DNA of 64,000 nt from Methanobacterium paludis (GTDB lineage Archaea; Methanobacteriota; Methanobacteria; Methanobacteriales; Methanobacteriaceae), in the NCBI RefSeq assembly GCF_000214725.1, contig NC_015574.1, positions 1,314,001-1,378,000 on the forward strand, given 5' to 3'. Under the pieces are notes generated by a model. That model ran no database searches, had not been told where the DNA came from, and worked only from the letters and a program-made list of their open reading frames with translations. Position numbers and translations under genes: made by a program. Positions 33,592 through 42,137 of this stretch are shown here, one piece after another. Each line of letters opens with the position of its first letter. Position 1 is the stretch's first letter.

Positions 33592-34467
33592 TTAGCCATA
33601 ATGTGGAAATTCATAGTTGAATAAAAGATGCCACCAAGAAAATGCATCCATAATTTTATCATTATCTTCCGCATCTTTAGCATTTTTAGCGCGACTATAA
33701 GCTGTAGATAACTTTGAAAGAGATTCTTCCTTCTTTTTTTCAGTTGAGCAAGGTTCTATATAACCACATATACCCTGAGGGTCCTGCATAGAAGATAATT
33801 TTGTATCTAGCAGTGATTTAAATATATTCCTTATATCCCACGAGTAAATTATGGGAAAATTCGAAGATGCATATTTAGCCACACGCATTTCTAGATAGAA
33901 AGAAGAAATAGGAACATTTTGATAATATTTCCAAGCCTTTATAAATCTAATAAGTGGCTTAACTTTTCCATTACCTTTTGAATTGATCTCATTTACATAT
34001 TCAATATGTTTTCTAGGGTTAGAAAGCATCCAACCTCCAGATCCGTCAGCAATTTTATAAATTAAGTTATCATTATCATCAAAAAGTGAAGTTGTAGGGA
34101 TAACCTCGGTAGATTCAGATGCATCTGTTCCAAAAGGAACTAAAACTCCAGGAGTTCTAACAGAAACTCCAGTTTGAGGAAAACGATTATTCAATACCTC
34201 TCTAACTTCTCTTAAAGCATATGTGGAGTTAGTATTCATTTTAGATGGGGGTATATTTGCAAAATAATCAACATCACTATATCCTCTTATACTTGTTCCA
34301 TTACCAAAAGAACCTGTTCTAAAAAAATTCCAAATTCCATATTTACTTTCAAGAGCGCTCTTTATAGAATTCCTATGATTTTTAGCAGCCTCAGATTCTT
34401 TTAAAGTTGGGGTAAGTTTCTTATGAAATTCATTAAATCCACTTTGAACAGTAGTAGCCATATTCAT
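33592..34467 (-). CDS. CD-NTase-like nucleotidyltransferase (cGAS/DncV superfamily, SMODS type)
   Basis: 291 residues. The active-site signature TGSFGNGTSIRGYSDVDYF gives G52-S53 and the metal-binding D65 and D67. The third acidic position is E121 (STEVIPTT) where Asp is usual. The start MATTVQSGFNEF is common among CBASS CD-NTases. Such enzymes make cyclic oligonucleotides that activate an effector on phage infection. No standard CBASS effector is adjacent. The ATG at 34467 overlaps the stop of a HEPN-like relic (TGATG), so the pair was co-translated. Alternatives are a minimal nucleotidyltransferase in a HEPN toxin-antitoxin pair or an AMPylating antitoxin. Confidence 0.75.
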   Translation of the reverse strand: MNMATTVQSGFNEFHKKLTPTLKESEAAKNHRNSIKSALESKYGIWNFFRTGSFGNGTSIRGYSDVDYFANIPPSKMNTNSTYALREVREVLNNRFPQTGVSVRTPGVLVPFGTDASESTEVIPTTSLFDDNDNLIYKIADGSGGWMLSNPRKHIEYVNEINSKGNGKVKPLIRFIKAWKYYQNVPISSFYLEMRVAKYASSNFPIIYSWDIRNIFKSLLDTKLSSMQDPQGICGYIEPCSTEKKKEESLSKLSTAYSRAKNAKDAEDNDKIMDAFSWWHLLFNYEFPHYG

Positions 34468-34684
34468 CACTCATCCCCATTATTTTTCCCAAAATTTTTA
34501 TTAAAATCTTCAACCATATGTTCCATAGCAACCTTATTACTTTCTTCTTGCCTTCATGAATTAATTCATTTCTTTTTTTATGTAAAAAATGAATTCTTTT
34601 ACTTAAAAAAGGATCATTACGATATAATTTGACTATATTTTTCATTATATTCAACATTTGGCCATCATTTTTCTTGCCTGACAC
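34467..34684 (-). pseudogene. Frameshifted HEPN-like fragment upstream of the nucleotidyltransferase
   Basis: The first frame, from GTG at 34684, reads IVKLYRNDPFLSKR, then FLHKKRNELIHEG. RNELIH is the R-x4-H core of HEPN ribonucleases. After this the coding frame shifts to QEESNKVAMEHMVEDFNKN and ends at the TGA overlapping the next ATG. Adding one G in the GG run near 34553 restores a single frame of about 73 residues. The 5-prime side meets stops, so the domain may be only a C-terminal remnant. Confidence 0.5.
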
Positions 34685-34762
34685 TTTAAGGAGATATACA
34701 TTAAGCTATCAATAAACTAGAAATAACCATGAATTACATAAATATTATATTAGAAACTTAAG

Positions 34763-34786
34763 TTCGTTAAATTTCTCTATAACGCA
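34763..34786. promoter_or_regulatory. Inverted repeat TTCGTTA-N10-TAACGCA
   Basis: Shares TAAGTTCGTTAAA and ATAACG with the repeat at 32841-32863. It lies about 80 bp upstream of the HEPN-like fragment, where an operator would be expected. Confidence 0.4.
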
Positions 34787-34979
34787 TCAAAAATATTTAA
34801 ACTTAATTTTAAATTTAAAACCAATAATTAAATTCATAAATACATTTAATTAAAAAAATGAACTACATTTTTTCGTTTTAATACTTAATTATTTGATTTT
34901 AAAATTTCAAAAAAACAACTCAACATTTAATGAACTCATATTATAATGAAACTCGTATTAATATAAATTCAAGAGTTCC

Positions 34980-35006
34980 ATGGATTCTAATCCATACTAA
35001 AAAAAA
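34980..35006 (-). terminator. Terminator-like T8 tract and 16-bp palindrome after guaB
   Basis: On the minus strand a run of eight T (34999-35006) about 60 nt past the guaB stop is followed by ATGGATT-AG-AATCCAT (34980-34995). T runs end archaeal transcripts; the palindrome may add to it. The rest of 34685-35065 shows no gene. Confidence 0.5.
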
Positions 35007-35065
35007 TAGAAAAACCCGGGAAAATATTTAATATAAACGAATATTCAAATATTTCTCTTTTTGGC

Positions 35066-36553
35066 TTAGATAAGCCTTGTTGTTGGATAGTTAGGGCTTT
35101 CGTTTGTTATTGTTATATCGTGGGGGTGGCTTTCTGCCATACCTCCTGCTGTGATCCGAACGAACTTGGCTTTTTCCTGCATTTCTTTAATATTATTTGC
35201 ACCGCAGTAACCCATCGAAGCTTTAAGACCACCAATCAGCTGGAATAAAACCTCATTTACAGGTCCTTTGTAGGGTACAACTCCTTCAACCCCTTCAGGC
35301 ACAAGTTTAGCATGTTTCATTGGTCCTTTAACATCCTGGAAGTATCTGTCTGTTCCTGCACCTACTCCACCAGTCATGGCTCCAAGGGATCCCATTCCTC
35401 TGTATTGTTTGAATTTACGGCCGTTCATTATAACAACATCCCCAGGAGATTCATGGGTTCCAGCAAGCAAACTTCCAAGCATTACAGCATCAGCACCAAC
35501 AGCTATAGCCTTTGCAACATCACCAGAGTATCTTAAACCGCCGTCTCCTATTACAGGAACATCGTAGTCTTTTGCAACATCTGCAACATCAGATATGGCG
35601 GTGAGCTGTGGGACTCCCACTCCGGCTATTATCCGGGTTGTACAAATGGATCCCGGACCTATTCCTACCTTAAATCCATCTACTTCTGCAGCCATGAGGT
35701 CTTCTGCTGCTTCTTTGGTTGCTATGTTACCCATGAGCAAATCTGCATCTATATTTTCCTTCATGGTCTTTGCAAACTCAACAATTTCAGGTTTATGAGC
35801 GTGTGCACAGTCTATTGAGATTATATCCGCTCCTGCTTCATCAAGTGCTATTGCACGTTCCAGATCGAAGGGTCCTGTTGCAGCTGCAACCAAAAACCTT
35901 CCCTTTTTGTCTCTTGATGCATTTGGGAATTTTTTACGCTCAAGTATGTCCCGCATGGTAACTATACCCACTATTTTCCCCTTTTGAACAACTGGAAGTC
36001 TTTCTACCTTGTTTTCATACGCAACATCCAGTGCCTCTTCGGGCGTGGTTGACTCTTCAATGGTTACAACTTCTTCAGTCATTATGTCCCTTACTTTCTT
36101 TTGAGAGTCTGAATTTAAAATTGGTTTTATGTCCCTTCTACTTATTATTCCAATTACAATTCCATCCATCACAACAGGAAGTCCGCTTATTTCCTCTTCA
36201 TCCATTATATTCTGGGCTTCTTTTATGGATTCTTCTGGACTGATTGTTATAACATCCCTTATTGTAAGGTCTCCGGAGAGTTTAACCTTATTTATCTCTC
36301 CAATTTGCTCGCTTATGGTCATGTTTCTGTGTATTATTCCTAAACCACCTTCTTGAGCCAGAGCTATGGCCATCTCTGCTTCTGTCACAGTGTCCATCGG
36401 TGAGCTGACAATTGGAATATTAATGTAATGATTTTTTGAAACACGAGTCTTTGTTACAACATCCTTAGGTTCAACAGAAGATACTGAAGGCACCATTAAA
36501 AAATCGTCGAATGTATAACCATTTGGGGCATTTTTTAATTTTTCTGAAAACAT
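35066..36553 (-). CDS. guaB: Inosine-5-prime-monophosphate dehydrogenase
   Basis: Oxidises IMP to XMP with NAD, the committed step to guanine nucleotides. 495 residues. The opening GYTFDDFLMVPSVSSVEP and SSPMDTVTEAEMA are family segments. Two CBS domains occupy about residues 95-215 (VRDIMTEEVVTIEE, RLPVVQKGKIVGIVTMRDIL). The catalytic Cys is in GPGSICTTRIIAGVG and the flap in GAGTDRYFQD. A GGAGGT ribosome site 7 nt upstream supports the start, and CAACC/GGTTG repeats beside it could form a small leader hairpin. Confidence 0.96.
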   Translation of the reverse strand: MFSEKLKNAPNGYTFDDFLMVPSVSSVEPKDVVTKTRVSKNHYINIPIVSSPMDTVTEAEMAIALAQEGGLGIIHRNMTISEQIGEINKVKLSGDLTIRDVITISPEESIKEAQNIMDEEEISGLPVVMDGIVIGIISRRDIKPILNSDSQKKVRDIMTEEVVTIEESTTPEEALDVAYENKVERLPVVQKGKIVGIVTMRDILERKKFPNASRDKKGRFLVAAATGPFDLERAIALDEAGADIISIDCAHAHKPEIVEFAKTMKENIDADLLMGNIATKEAAEDLMAAEVDGFKVGIGPGSICTTRIIAGVGVPQLTAISDVADVAKDYDVPVIGDGGLRYSGDVAKAIAVGADAVMLGSLLAGTHESPGDVVIMNGRKFKQYRGMGSLGAMTGGVGAGTDRYFQDVKGPMKHAKLVPEGVEGVVPYKGPVNEVLFQLIGGLKASMGYCGANNIKEMQEKAKFVRITAGGMAESHPHDITITNESPNYPTTRLI

Positions 36554-36692
36554 ATAGTTACCTCCAACCTGTAAAAAGGTTGATTATTTTTAAAAATGAT
36601 CGAAAACAAAATATCTTAGGATAAATTTTGAGTATACAATTATCCCATAAGATATATTTGCAAATTTTTCTTAAATATTATATTTCAATCCT

Positions 36693-37406
36693 TTAAAAGT
36701 TTTCTATCATTTTCTTCAATTTACTTACAGCACTTCTGTGAATCTTACCTGTATTACGGTCTCCACCCACACAAGCTGCACCCCTGATACCAACAATATC
36801 ACAGCCAATGTCATAGAGCATTTCAAGCTGTTCTGCTTTCACAGAACCTGCAAGGGCGACTTTGAGGCCATATTTATGAGTATCATCTGTAAATTTGGTT
36901 AGAGCATCTTTATCCATGAAGTCAAAGAGTGTTTTACCGTCTTTAACTGCAGTATCCACCATTGCAATATCTGCACCGGATTCTGCAGCAACCCGAGGTA
37001 TTTCCATTGGATCAACCGCACCAACCCTGTGGGCATCAGCATATCCAGATGCAACAACCAGCGCATCGTGATCAAATTCCCTAACAGATTTTACAACATT
37101 TTTCATAACTTCAAGAGCTTCATCATAGTTCTTTGTTCCATAAAGCCCAACTTTTATGTAATCTGCTCCTGAAACAACAGCTCCCGCAGCTGCAAGAGAA
37201 ACTGTTCCAGGTTTGTAAGGCACGTCTCCAATTGTTGCACTAACGTGCATCGCTTCAGGAGTTAACTCCCTGATACTTTTTATTACCCATGGAAAATTTG
37301 CACCCAATGAACCTTCTTTTGGATTTTTAACATCAATTATATCAGCACTACCTTCTACGGCTTCCAGTGCTTCTTCAGTATTTATTGGACTGATTAAGAG
37401 AAGCAA
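36693..37406 (-). CDS. mfnB: (5-formylfuran-3-yl)methyl phosphate synthase
   Basis: Condenses two glyceraldehyde-3-phosphate molecules to the furan precursor of methanofuran, the C1 carrier for CO2 reduction. 237 residues, TIM-barrel. The catalytic residues known for MfnB, K27 (DVKNPKEG), K85 (YIKVGLYG), D151 and K155 (VDTAVKDG), fall at exactly these positions when translation starts at the TTG at 37406. GGAGG lies 8 nt before that TTG. It stands alone, near guaB on the same strand. Confidence 0.95.
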   Translation of the reverse strand: MLLLISPINTEEALEAVEGSADIIDVKNPKEGSLGANFPWVIKSIRELTPEAMHVSATIGDVPYKPGTVSLAAAGAVVSGADYIKVGLYGTKNYDEALEVMKNVVKSVREFDHDALVVASGYADAHRVGAVDPMEIPRVAAESGADIAMVDTAVKDGKTLFDFMDKDALTKFTDDTHKYGLKVALAGSVKAEQLEMLYDIGCDIVGIRGAACVGGDRNTGKIHRSAVSKLKKMIENF

Positions 37407-37881
37407 ATTTTATACCTCCTATTTTTAAATAAAACTACTATTTTCTATACTTATATCTTGTAAGCCCATAAAAATTATATGATAACTAAGGTTATCAAAG
37501 ACAACCATATAAACATTGTTCTCATTAAGAATCAATGAAATAAAACACCAAAAAAATCATTTTTTATCTTGTTTAAGTCCAACAGAAATTTTTATTTATA
37601 AAAAATATTATATTCCACTATTAACCTAATTTGATTCAACTTTTAACCTAATTTAACCTACTAAAAAATGGAAATATGGAAATTATTAAACATTTGCAAT
37701 TCTGGGAAACCCTCAACTGGGATAAGATGGAAAATATGTAACTTCTATTACTTCTCAACTGCTCCTCCCCAATGAGGATATTATTCTTATTTTCATAAAT
37801 AATCTTAACTTAATTCAATTTTCGTGGATAAGTAAAGTGGATAGGTAAATATATAAAAAAAGAAAAAGGAAGATGTGAAAT
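37407..37881. other. Spacer, divergent promoters of mfnB and the next gene
   Basis: No gene. Repeated ACCTAATTTGA/ACCTAATTTAACCTA words near 37622-37665 are the only pattern noted. Confidence 0.5.
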
Positions 37882-38220
37882 ATGGTGAGAAGAATACAAA
37901 ATAATAAAAATCAAGGATGGGAAGAGGTTAAAGATCCTGAAGATAGTATCTGGAGACCTGAGGCCATAGGTGATGAAATTAGTGGAATTTATTTATGCAA
38001 AGAGACTGATGTTGGAATATATCATAGTAATAAATACACATTGGAAACTGATAATGGAGAAGTAGATGTTTTTGGATCGGCAGTGTTAGATAAGAAATTT
38101 GATGACATTCCAATTGGTTATGAAGTGAAAATAATTTATCAAGGCGAAAAACCAAGCAAACCCCCAAAGAAACCATTTAAATTATTCCAGGTATTTAAAA
38201 GATCTGTTAATCCAGATTAA
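37882..38220 (+). CDS. Small soluble protein of unknown function (OB-fold-like)
   Basis: 112 residues. The central part (GDEISGIYLCKETDVGIYHSN, YTLETDNGEVDVFGSAVLD, IPIGYEVKIIYQGEK) resembles small beta-barrel proteins seen in phages and mobile elements, where a GDxIxGxY start and a YxLxTxxGxVxVxG strand recur. I cannot name a family. The C-terminus is basic and Pro-rich (KPSKPPKKPFK). GAAGATGTG precedes the ATG. It is isolated and may be a leftover of an integrated element. Confidence 0.5.
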   Translation: MVRRIQNNKNQGWEEVKDPEDSIWRPEAIGDEISGIYLCKETDVGIYHSNKYTLETDNGEVDVFGSAVLDKKFDDIPIGYEVKIIYQGEKPSKPPKKPFKLFQVFKRSVNPD

Positions 38221-38617
38221 AGGAAGTGATTAAAAAAGCGTTGAGTTGGGAGTGTTGAAAATTTAAAGGAATGATATATCTTATCTTTTAATTTGGGATA
38301 AATTTAAGGATGTTATTTTCAATTAATATAATAAAAAAAACTTTAGATTTACAGAACGTCCTATTTTTTAAAGATTTAAAATTAGTCTTCTTTGAAAGAG
38401 TATATTATAAACACGCATTAGAATAAGTAGTTAAAGTATATTTATTTTGAGTAGATATCTTTAAAGCAGATATGTTTAAATAATTAAATTTAACAATAAT
38501 TAAATTTCTTTACAATCAAATTATCTTTACCAATCACAGATTATCTTTACAATCAAATTAATTAAAAAAATAACATAAAACTAGTTATACTAAATCTAAG
38601 GGACTTGGAGTAATATA
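38221..38617. other. AT-rich spacer
   Basis: No gene seen. Repeats of TTATCTTTACAATCAAATTA type (38510-38560) are present. Confidence 0.5.
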
Positions 38618-39700
38618 ATGTTTTTAGTAGCTCAGAATAATCTTGAATTTATACTGGAAATTGCAATCATAATACAGATAGGGATAGTGTTATTTTTTAA
38701 TATATTAAAAATGTCATTGAGCCGTGTGCTCTCCTTTTCATTAATTTTAGGGATTGGAATTACACTTCTTTTTAGTATGGATACATTAGGTTTGTTCATA
38801 TCGTCATTGGGTTTCCATGAGTTTACACACACCTATGGTCCCATAGCACTTATGGTAATTGTAACCTCGTTGGCTGCTTTACCAATGATGGAAAATGTCG
38901 GAATAAGAGTAAGAAACCTCAGAGGGTTTATATACCTTCTTATGATCATTATAACAATTGTTGGGGGATTAATGCACAGGGATTTCCTTATGTTATGGTT
39001 AATGGGTTTATTTATAGGATTTTTACTAATTTCAAAATCCTTCCGTCAAAAATCATTTTTAACAGTCAAAAGGGTCATTGCTGCAATTGTAATTGTTGCT
39101 TTAGCATTTGGTTCACTTGAAGCAGTATCAAGACTGCTTTCCATGACCATATTGAGTCCTGTAACAAGGATAGAACGAATTTATGGGAATGCAATACCCA
39201 GCTTACAGCTGGTTATCCAGAATACAACGTTATTTGGTCATGTTCAGGGTTCATCATACTGGGGATCTGCTGATCTTGGAAGTTCAAGCGGTTACTTAGC
39301 ACTTCCAATATCATTTATTTTGGCTTTTGGACTTCCTCTTCAGGTATTTTATGGAGTACTATCCACAAAAAAAGATGTAATAGATTACTTCCTACCCGGA
39401 ATTTACGGAGTTGGATTTGACTTTGGATATGTGGCGCTTGTGCTTTTACTCATCTGGTGTGTTTTTGTAATTGTTTTAGGATTAAAAATACTCACCATAT
39501 ACAGAGAAAAAAGAGAAAAAGGAAACAAACGTCTCCTTGGAAGAGAAGCACTCCTCATAGGATCTGTTACAGCATTTGCAGCCCAAGCAATACTCGGACT
39601 ATTCATACAGAACCGTGGAATAAACGGAACAGCAATGATAACATTCATGTTCCTAAGCGGCATGGTGCTTGCACACGCTTTGATCGTTAAAAGGAGTTAA
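38618..39700 (+). CDS. Polytopic membrane protein of unknown function
   Basis: 360 residues with about nine hydrophobic segments spread over the whole length, for example LEIAIIIQIGIVLFFNIL, VLSFSLILGIGITLLF, LLMIIITIVGGLMH and ALVLLLIWCVFVIVLGLKIL. A large non-membrane loop (about 185-235) contains ERIYGNAIPSLQLVIQNTT and GSADLGSSSGYLALP. No transporter or enzyme signature is evident. It is a single gene in the plus direction between two convergent or divergent units. I infer a Methanobacteriales-specific conserved membrane protein. Confidence 0.6.
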   Translation: MFLVAQNNLEFILEIAIIIQIGIVLFFNILKMSLSRVLSFSLILGIGITLLFSMDTLGLFISSLGFHEFTHTYGPIALMVIVTSLAALPMMENVGIRVRNLRGFIYLLMIIITIVGGLMHRDFLMLWLMGLFIGFLLISKSFRQKSFLTVKRVIAAIVIVALAFGSLEAVSRLLSMTILSPVTRIERIYGNAIPSLQLVIQNTTLFGHVQGSSYWGSADLGSSSGYLALPISFILAFGLPLQVFYGVLSTKKDVIDYFLPGIYGVGFDFGYVALVLLLIWCVFVIVLGLKILTIYREKREKGNKRLLGREALLIGSVTAFAAQAILGLFIQNRGINGTAMITFMFLSGMVLAHALIVKRS

Positions 39701-39747
39701 TTAAAAAAGTTAAAATAAAATACCCAACTAATAAAAAGGATACCAAA

Positions 39748-40950
39748 CTAGAAGGGCGAGCCCTTCTTTTGGATCTTATGTGCAATTTTAGAGTGTTCTT
39801 CACAAAAAATATCAGATTCAACAGATTCTTTTCTTAATTTTTCGATTAATTGATTGGTTTTAATGCCAACAGGGCATTCTAATGTACATAAACCACATAA
39901 AGTGCATGTGAAGAGACCTGAATCAAAGCAAGATTTCTGATCTTCTACGAAACGGCTGAAAACCACACCTCTACCACCTAAATACCGTCTGTATCCAAAA
40001 TCATATCCAACAGCATTGTAAATTGGACATGAGACAATACAGCTGCCACAGCCAATACATAAAAGGCATTCGCCACCTTCATCAATTGCACGGCTTCTTC
40101 CATTATCAAGGAGTATCACAACTACCCTTTTAGCGCCGTACATATCCTTCAAAAGCACTTTTTCAATGTCTGCTGTTTGTGAAGGGCCAGATATAACATT
40201 CATATATGCTGGTGTTGTTTGTCCGGTTGCGTATATGGTTTCCAGTTTTACAATTGATACTGCTTCTTCTATGGTTTTGACGAATTTATCTATACCCACA
40301 ATCACAATATGGGTGTCCAGCATTGATACAAGGCTTATGTTGCCCTCGTTGTGGACTGTTATTATGGAACCATCTTCTGCTGCAACTGAATTTGCACCTG
40401 TAATTCCAACTTTACATTTTGAAAGCTTATCAAGAATGTCCGATTTAACTATATTTAATATGGCTCGGGGTTCAGGTTTCACATCCTGATTAAATTCATC
40501 TGAAACTATTTCAGATATTTTTTTGACATTTAAATGAGAAGCAGGTGCAGTAGGGTGGGAAGATCTGTTTTCAGGACCAAACTGGACAATTCTATCACCT
40601 AAATCAGTTTCAAGAACCTCAACACCATTGTTTTCAAGGAACTCTGAAAGCCTTATTTCCCCAGCAGTATTTGATTTGGACTTTGCAACCATTGATTCAT
40701 CTTTAACTATATCATATATGGCTTCAAGAGCATTTTTAGAAGTTTCAGCTAATATAACTTCCATCCCATTTTTTTGAAGCTTTTTTATTCCAATATCCAT
40801 CAATTCATCAAGGTTTGAGATTGAATACTGCCTTATTTCCTTAACCTTGTCTTTAAGTTCGAGAGTTCGCTCATCATTAAGAATGTGGGACCTCCTCTCA
40901 GTTAGTATCCCAAATGACCTGTTCATTACTTCAATCTCAGACTTCTTCAT
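39748..40950 (-). CDS. LUD-domain iron-sulfur protein (LutB/LldF-like)
   Basis: 400 residues. The N-terminal two-thirds are a LUD domain (SKSNTAGEIRLSEFLENNG, ITGANSVAAEDGSI, VVGIDKFVKTIEEAV), as in the lactate-utilisation proteins LutB and LutC. The C-terminal part binds two [4Fe-4S] clusters through CLLCIGCGSCIVSCP and CTLCGLCTLECP. The start at 40950 is supported by GGAG 7 nt upstream and overlaps the preceding gene by 14 nt. Together with the CCG protein it forms a LutAB-like electron-transfer unit. In a methanogen the substrate might be lactate or another 2-hydroxyacid, but no LutC or FAD subunit is adjacent. Confidence 0.82.
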   Translation of the reverse strand: MKKSEIEVMNRSFGILTERRSHILNDERTLELKDKVKEIRQYSISNLDELMDIGIKKLQKNGMEVILAETSKNALEAIYDIVKDESMVAKSKSNTAGEIRLSEFLENNGVEVLETDLGDRIVQFGPENRSSHPTAPASHLNVKKISEIVSDEFNQDVKPEPRAILNIVKSDILDKLSKCKVGITGANSVAAEDGSIITVHNEGNISLVSMLDTHIVIVGIDKFVKTIEEAVSIVKLETIYATGQTTPAYMNVISGPSQTADIEKVLLKDMYGAKRVVVILLDNGRSRAIDEGGECLLCIGCGSCIVSCPIYNAVGYDFGYRRYLGGRGVVFSRFVEDQKSCFDSGLFTCTLCGLCTLECPVGIKTNQLIEKLRKESVESDIFCEEHSKIAHKIQKKGSPF

Positions 40951-41659
40951 CTTCAAACTCCATTAATATGATTTCCGATACATCTAAAACTCTGGAAATA
41001 TTTGTACTTTCTTTTTTATTTTTTTTAAAAATTTCAAGGGCATTTTTAAGGTTCAAAATACAAAAAGAACAGGATGTTACAATTAAATCTGATCCTGTGT
41101 TTTCTGCGTCTTTAATCCGTTTTTCTGCAACTTTTAATGCATTCTCTGGAAATGCAGATTTAACACCTGCACCTGCACCGCAACAGCGAGAATGCTCTCT
41201 GTTTCTTTCCATTTCAACCAAATTGGCAGTTTTGCTTAAAATTTCCCTTGGCTCATCATAAACCCCACAATGTCGTCCGAGGTGACATGGATCATGGTAA
41301 GTGACATTTACGGGATTTTTTTTAACCTTAAGTTTTCCTTTATTGATAAGATCGTTGAAAAACTGGGACGTGTGAACAACATCCAGTTCTACACCCAATA
41401 ACTTTTTATAATCATTTTTTAAGGTATTGTAGCATCCAGCACAGGATACAAGTATTTTTTCGCCCTTTAGATCATTCAGAGTTTTTTCCATAACATTAAG
41501 TGCCTCACTTTGAAATCCAGTCCTTAAAAGAAAGGATCCGCAGCAGGTTTCATCATCAAGAACTCTGTAATCAACACTTGATAATTTTAATATCTTTTCT
41601 GTGGCTTGGGATATGTTTCCAAGCTTTTCTCTTACAACACAGCCTCTGAAGTATATCAT
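40937..41659 (-). CDS. CCG-domain iron-sulfur protein (LutA / HdrB-like)
   Basis: 240 residues with two cysteine-rich CCG domains. The first is read as YFRGCVVRE, DETCCGSFLLRTGF and CAGCYNTLKNDY; the second as YHDPCHLGRHCGVYDEP, SRCCGAGAGVKSAFP and CSFCILNLKNAL. This duplicated C-x(n)-CCG-x(n)-C-x-x-C layout is that of HdrB, GlpC and LutA, which hold unusual [4Fe-4S] clusters. It is the first gene of the pair and overlaps the LUD gene. Classical HdrB is longer and lies with HdrC, so this is a LutA-type or orphan homologue. Confidence 0.85.
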   Translation of the reverse strand: MIYFRGCVVREKLGNISQATEKILKLSSVDYRVLDDETCCGSFLLRTGFQSEALNVMEKTLNDLKGEKILVSCAGCYNTLKNDYKKLLGVELDVVHTSQFFNDLINKGKLKVKKNPVNVTYHDPCHLGRHCGVYDEPREILSKTANLVEMERNREHSRCCGAGAGVKSAFPENALKVAEKRIKDAENTGSDLIVTSCSFCILNLKNALEIFKKNKKESTNISRVLDVSEIILMEFEDEEV

Positions 41660-42137
41660 TTTGGCACCTGATTATTTTATAGTAAACCCTACTTTCAAAT
41701 TATCTTAACATTTTAAGAATTAAATATGGAATGTACTTTAAATTTTATTGGTAAAGAAAATATTCATTCAAACAACATCAAATCTACTTAAATCTATCCC
41801 ATTATTTAATATAAAATTTAATGGTAAATAAAACTCATTTTGTAATTTGAATAATTAATGGTTATTATGAGATCCATGAGGGTTATAACATAATTGAGGG
41901 CATCAAAAATGAAGAAAAATCCAAAAGCTTCGTAAAAATTCTTTATGAATTTAAAATCAATGAAGTTGAAAACTTATATTTAATTACCAAGGTAATAGTT
42001 ATATTAAAAATATTTAACTTGCGAGAAATGAATTGAAAGATAATGAATCATTTTACAGATTGTAATCAACCATCCTTAATTTTAAATTGTTCTACTGAAC
42101 CAGCATTAATTCAATTATTGAATATCGAGGCAATTAA
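41660..42137. other. Spacer, possible weak relic frame
   Basis: No intact gene. On the plus strand 41851-42036 is open for 61 codons without a start (NGYYEIHEGYNIIEGIKNEE...) and has fairly coding-like composition; it may be a remnant. It otherwise holds the divergent promoters. Confidence 0.4.

Noticed and set aside
34433..34549. The continuous ORF frame running into the nucleotidyltransferase start (VIRLLWNIWLKILIKILGKI)
   Set aside because: This part is hydrophobic shadow sequence; the other frame gives QEESNKVAMEHMV and ends exactly at the next start codon.
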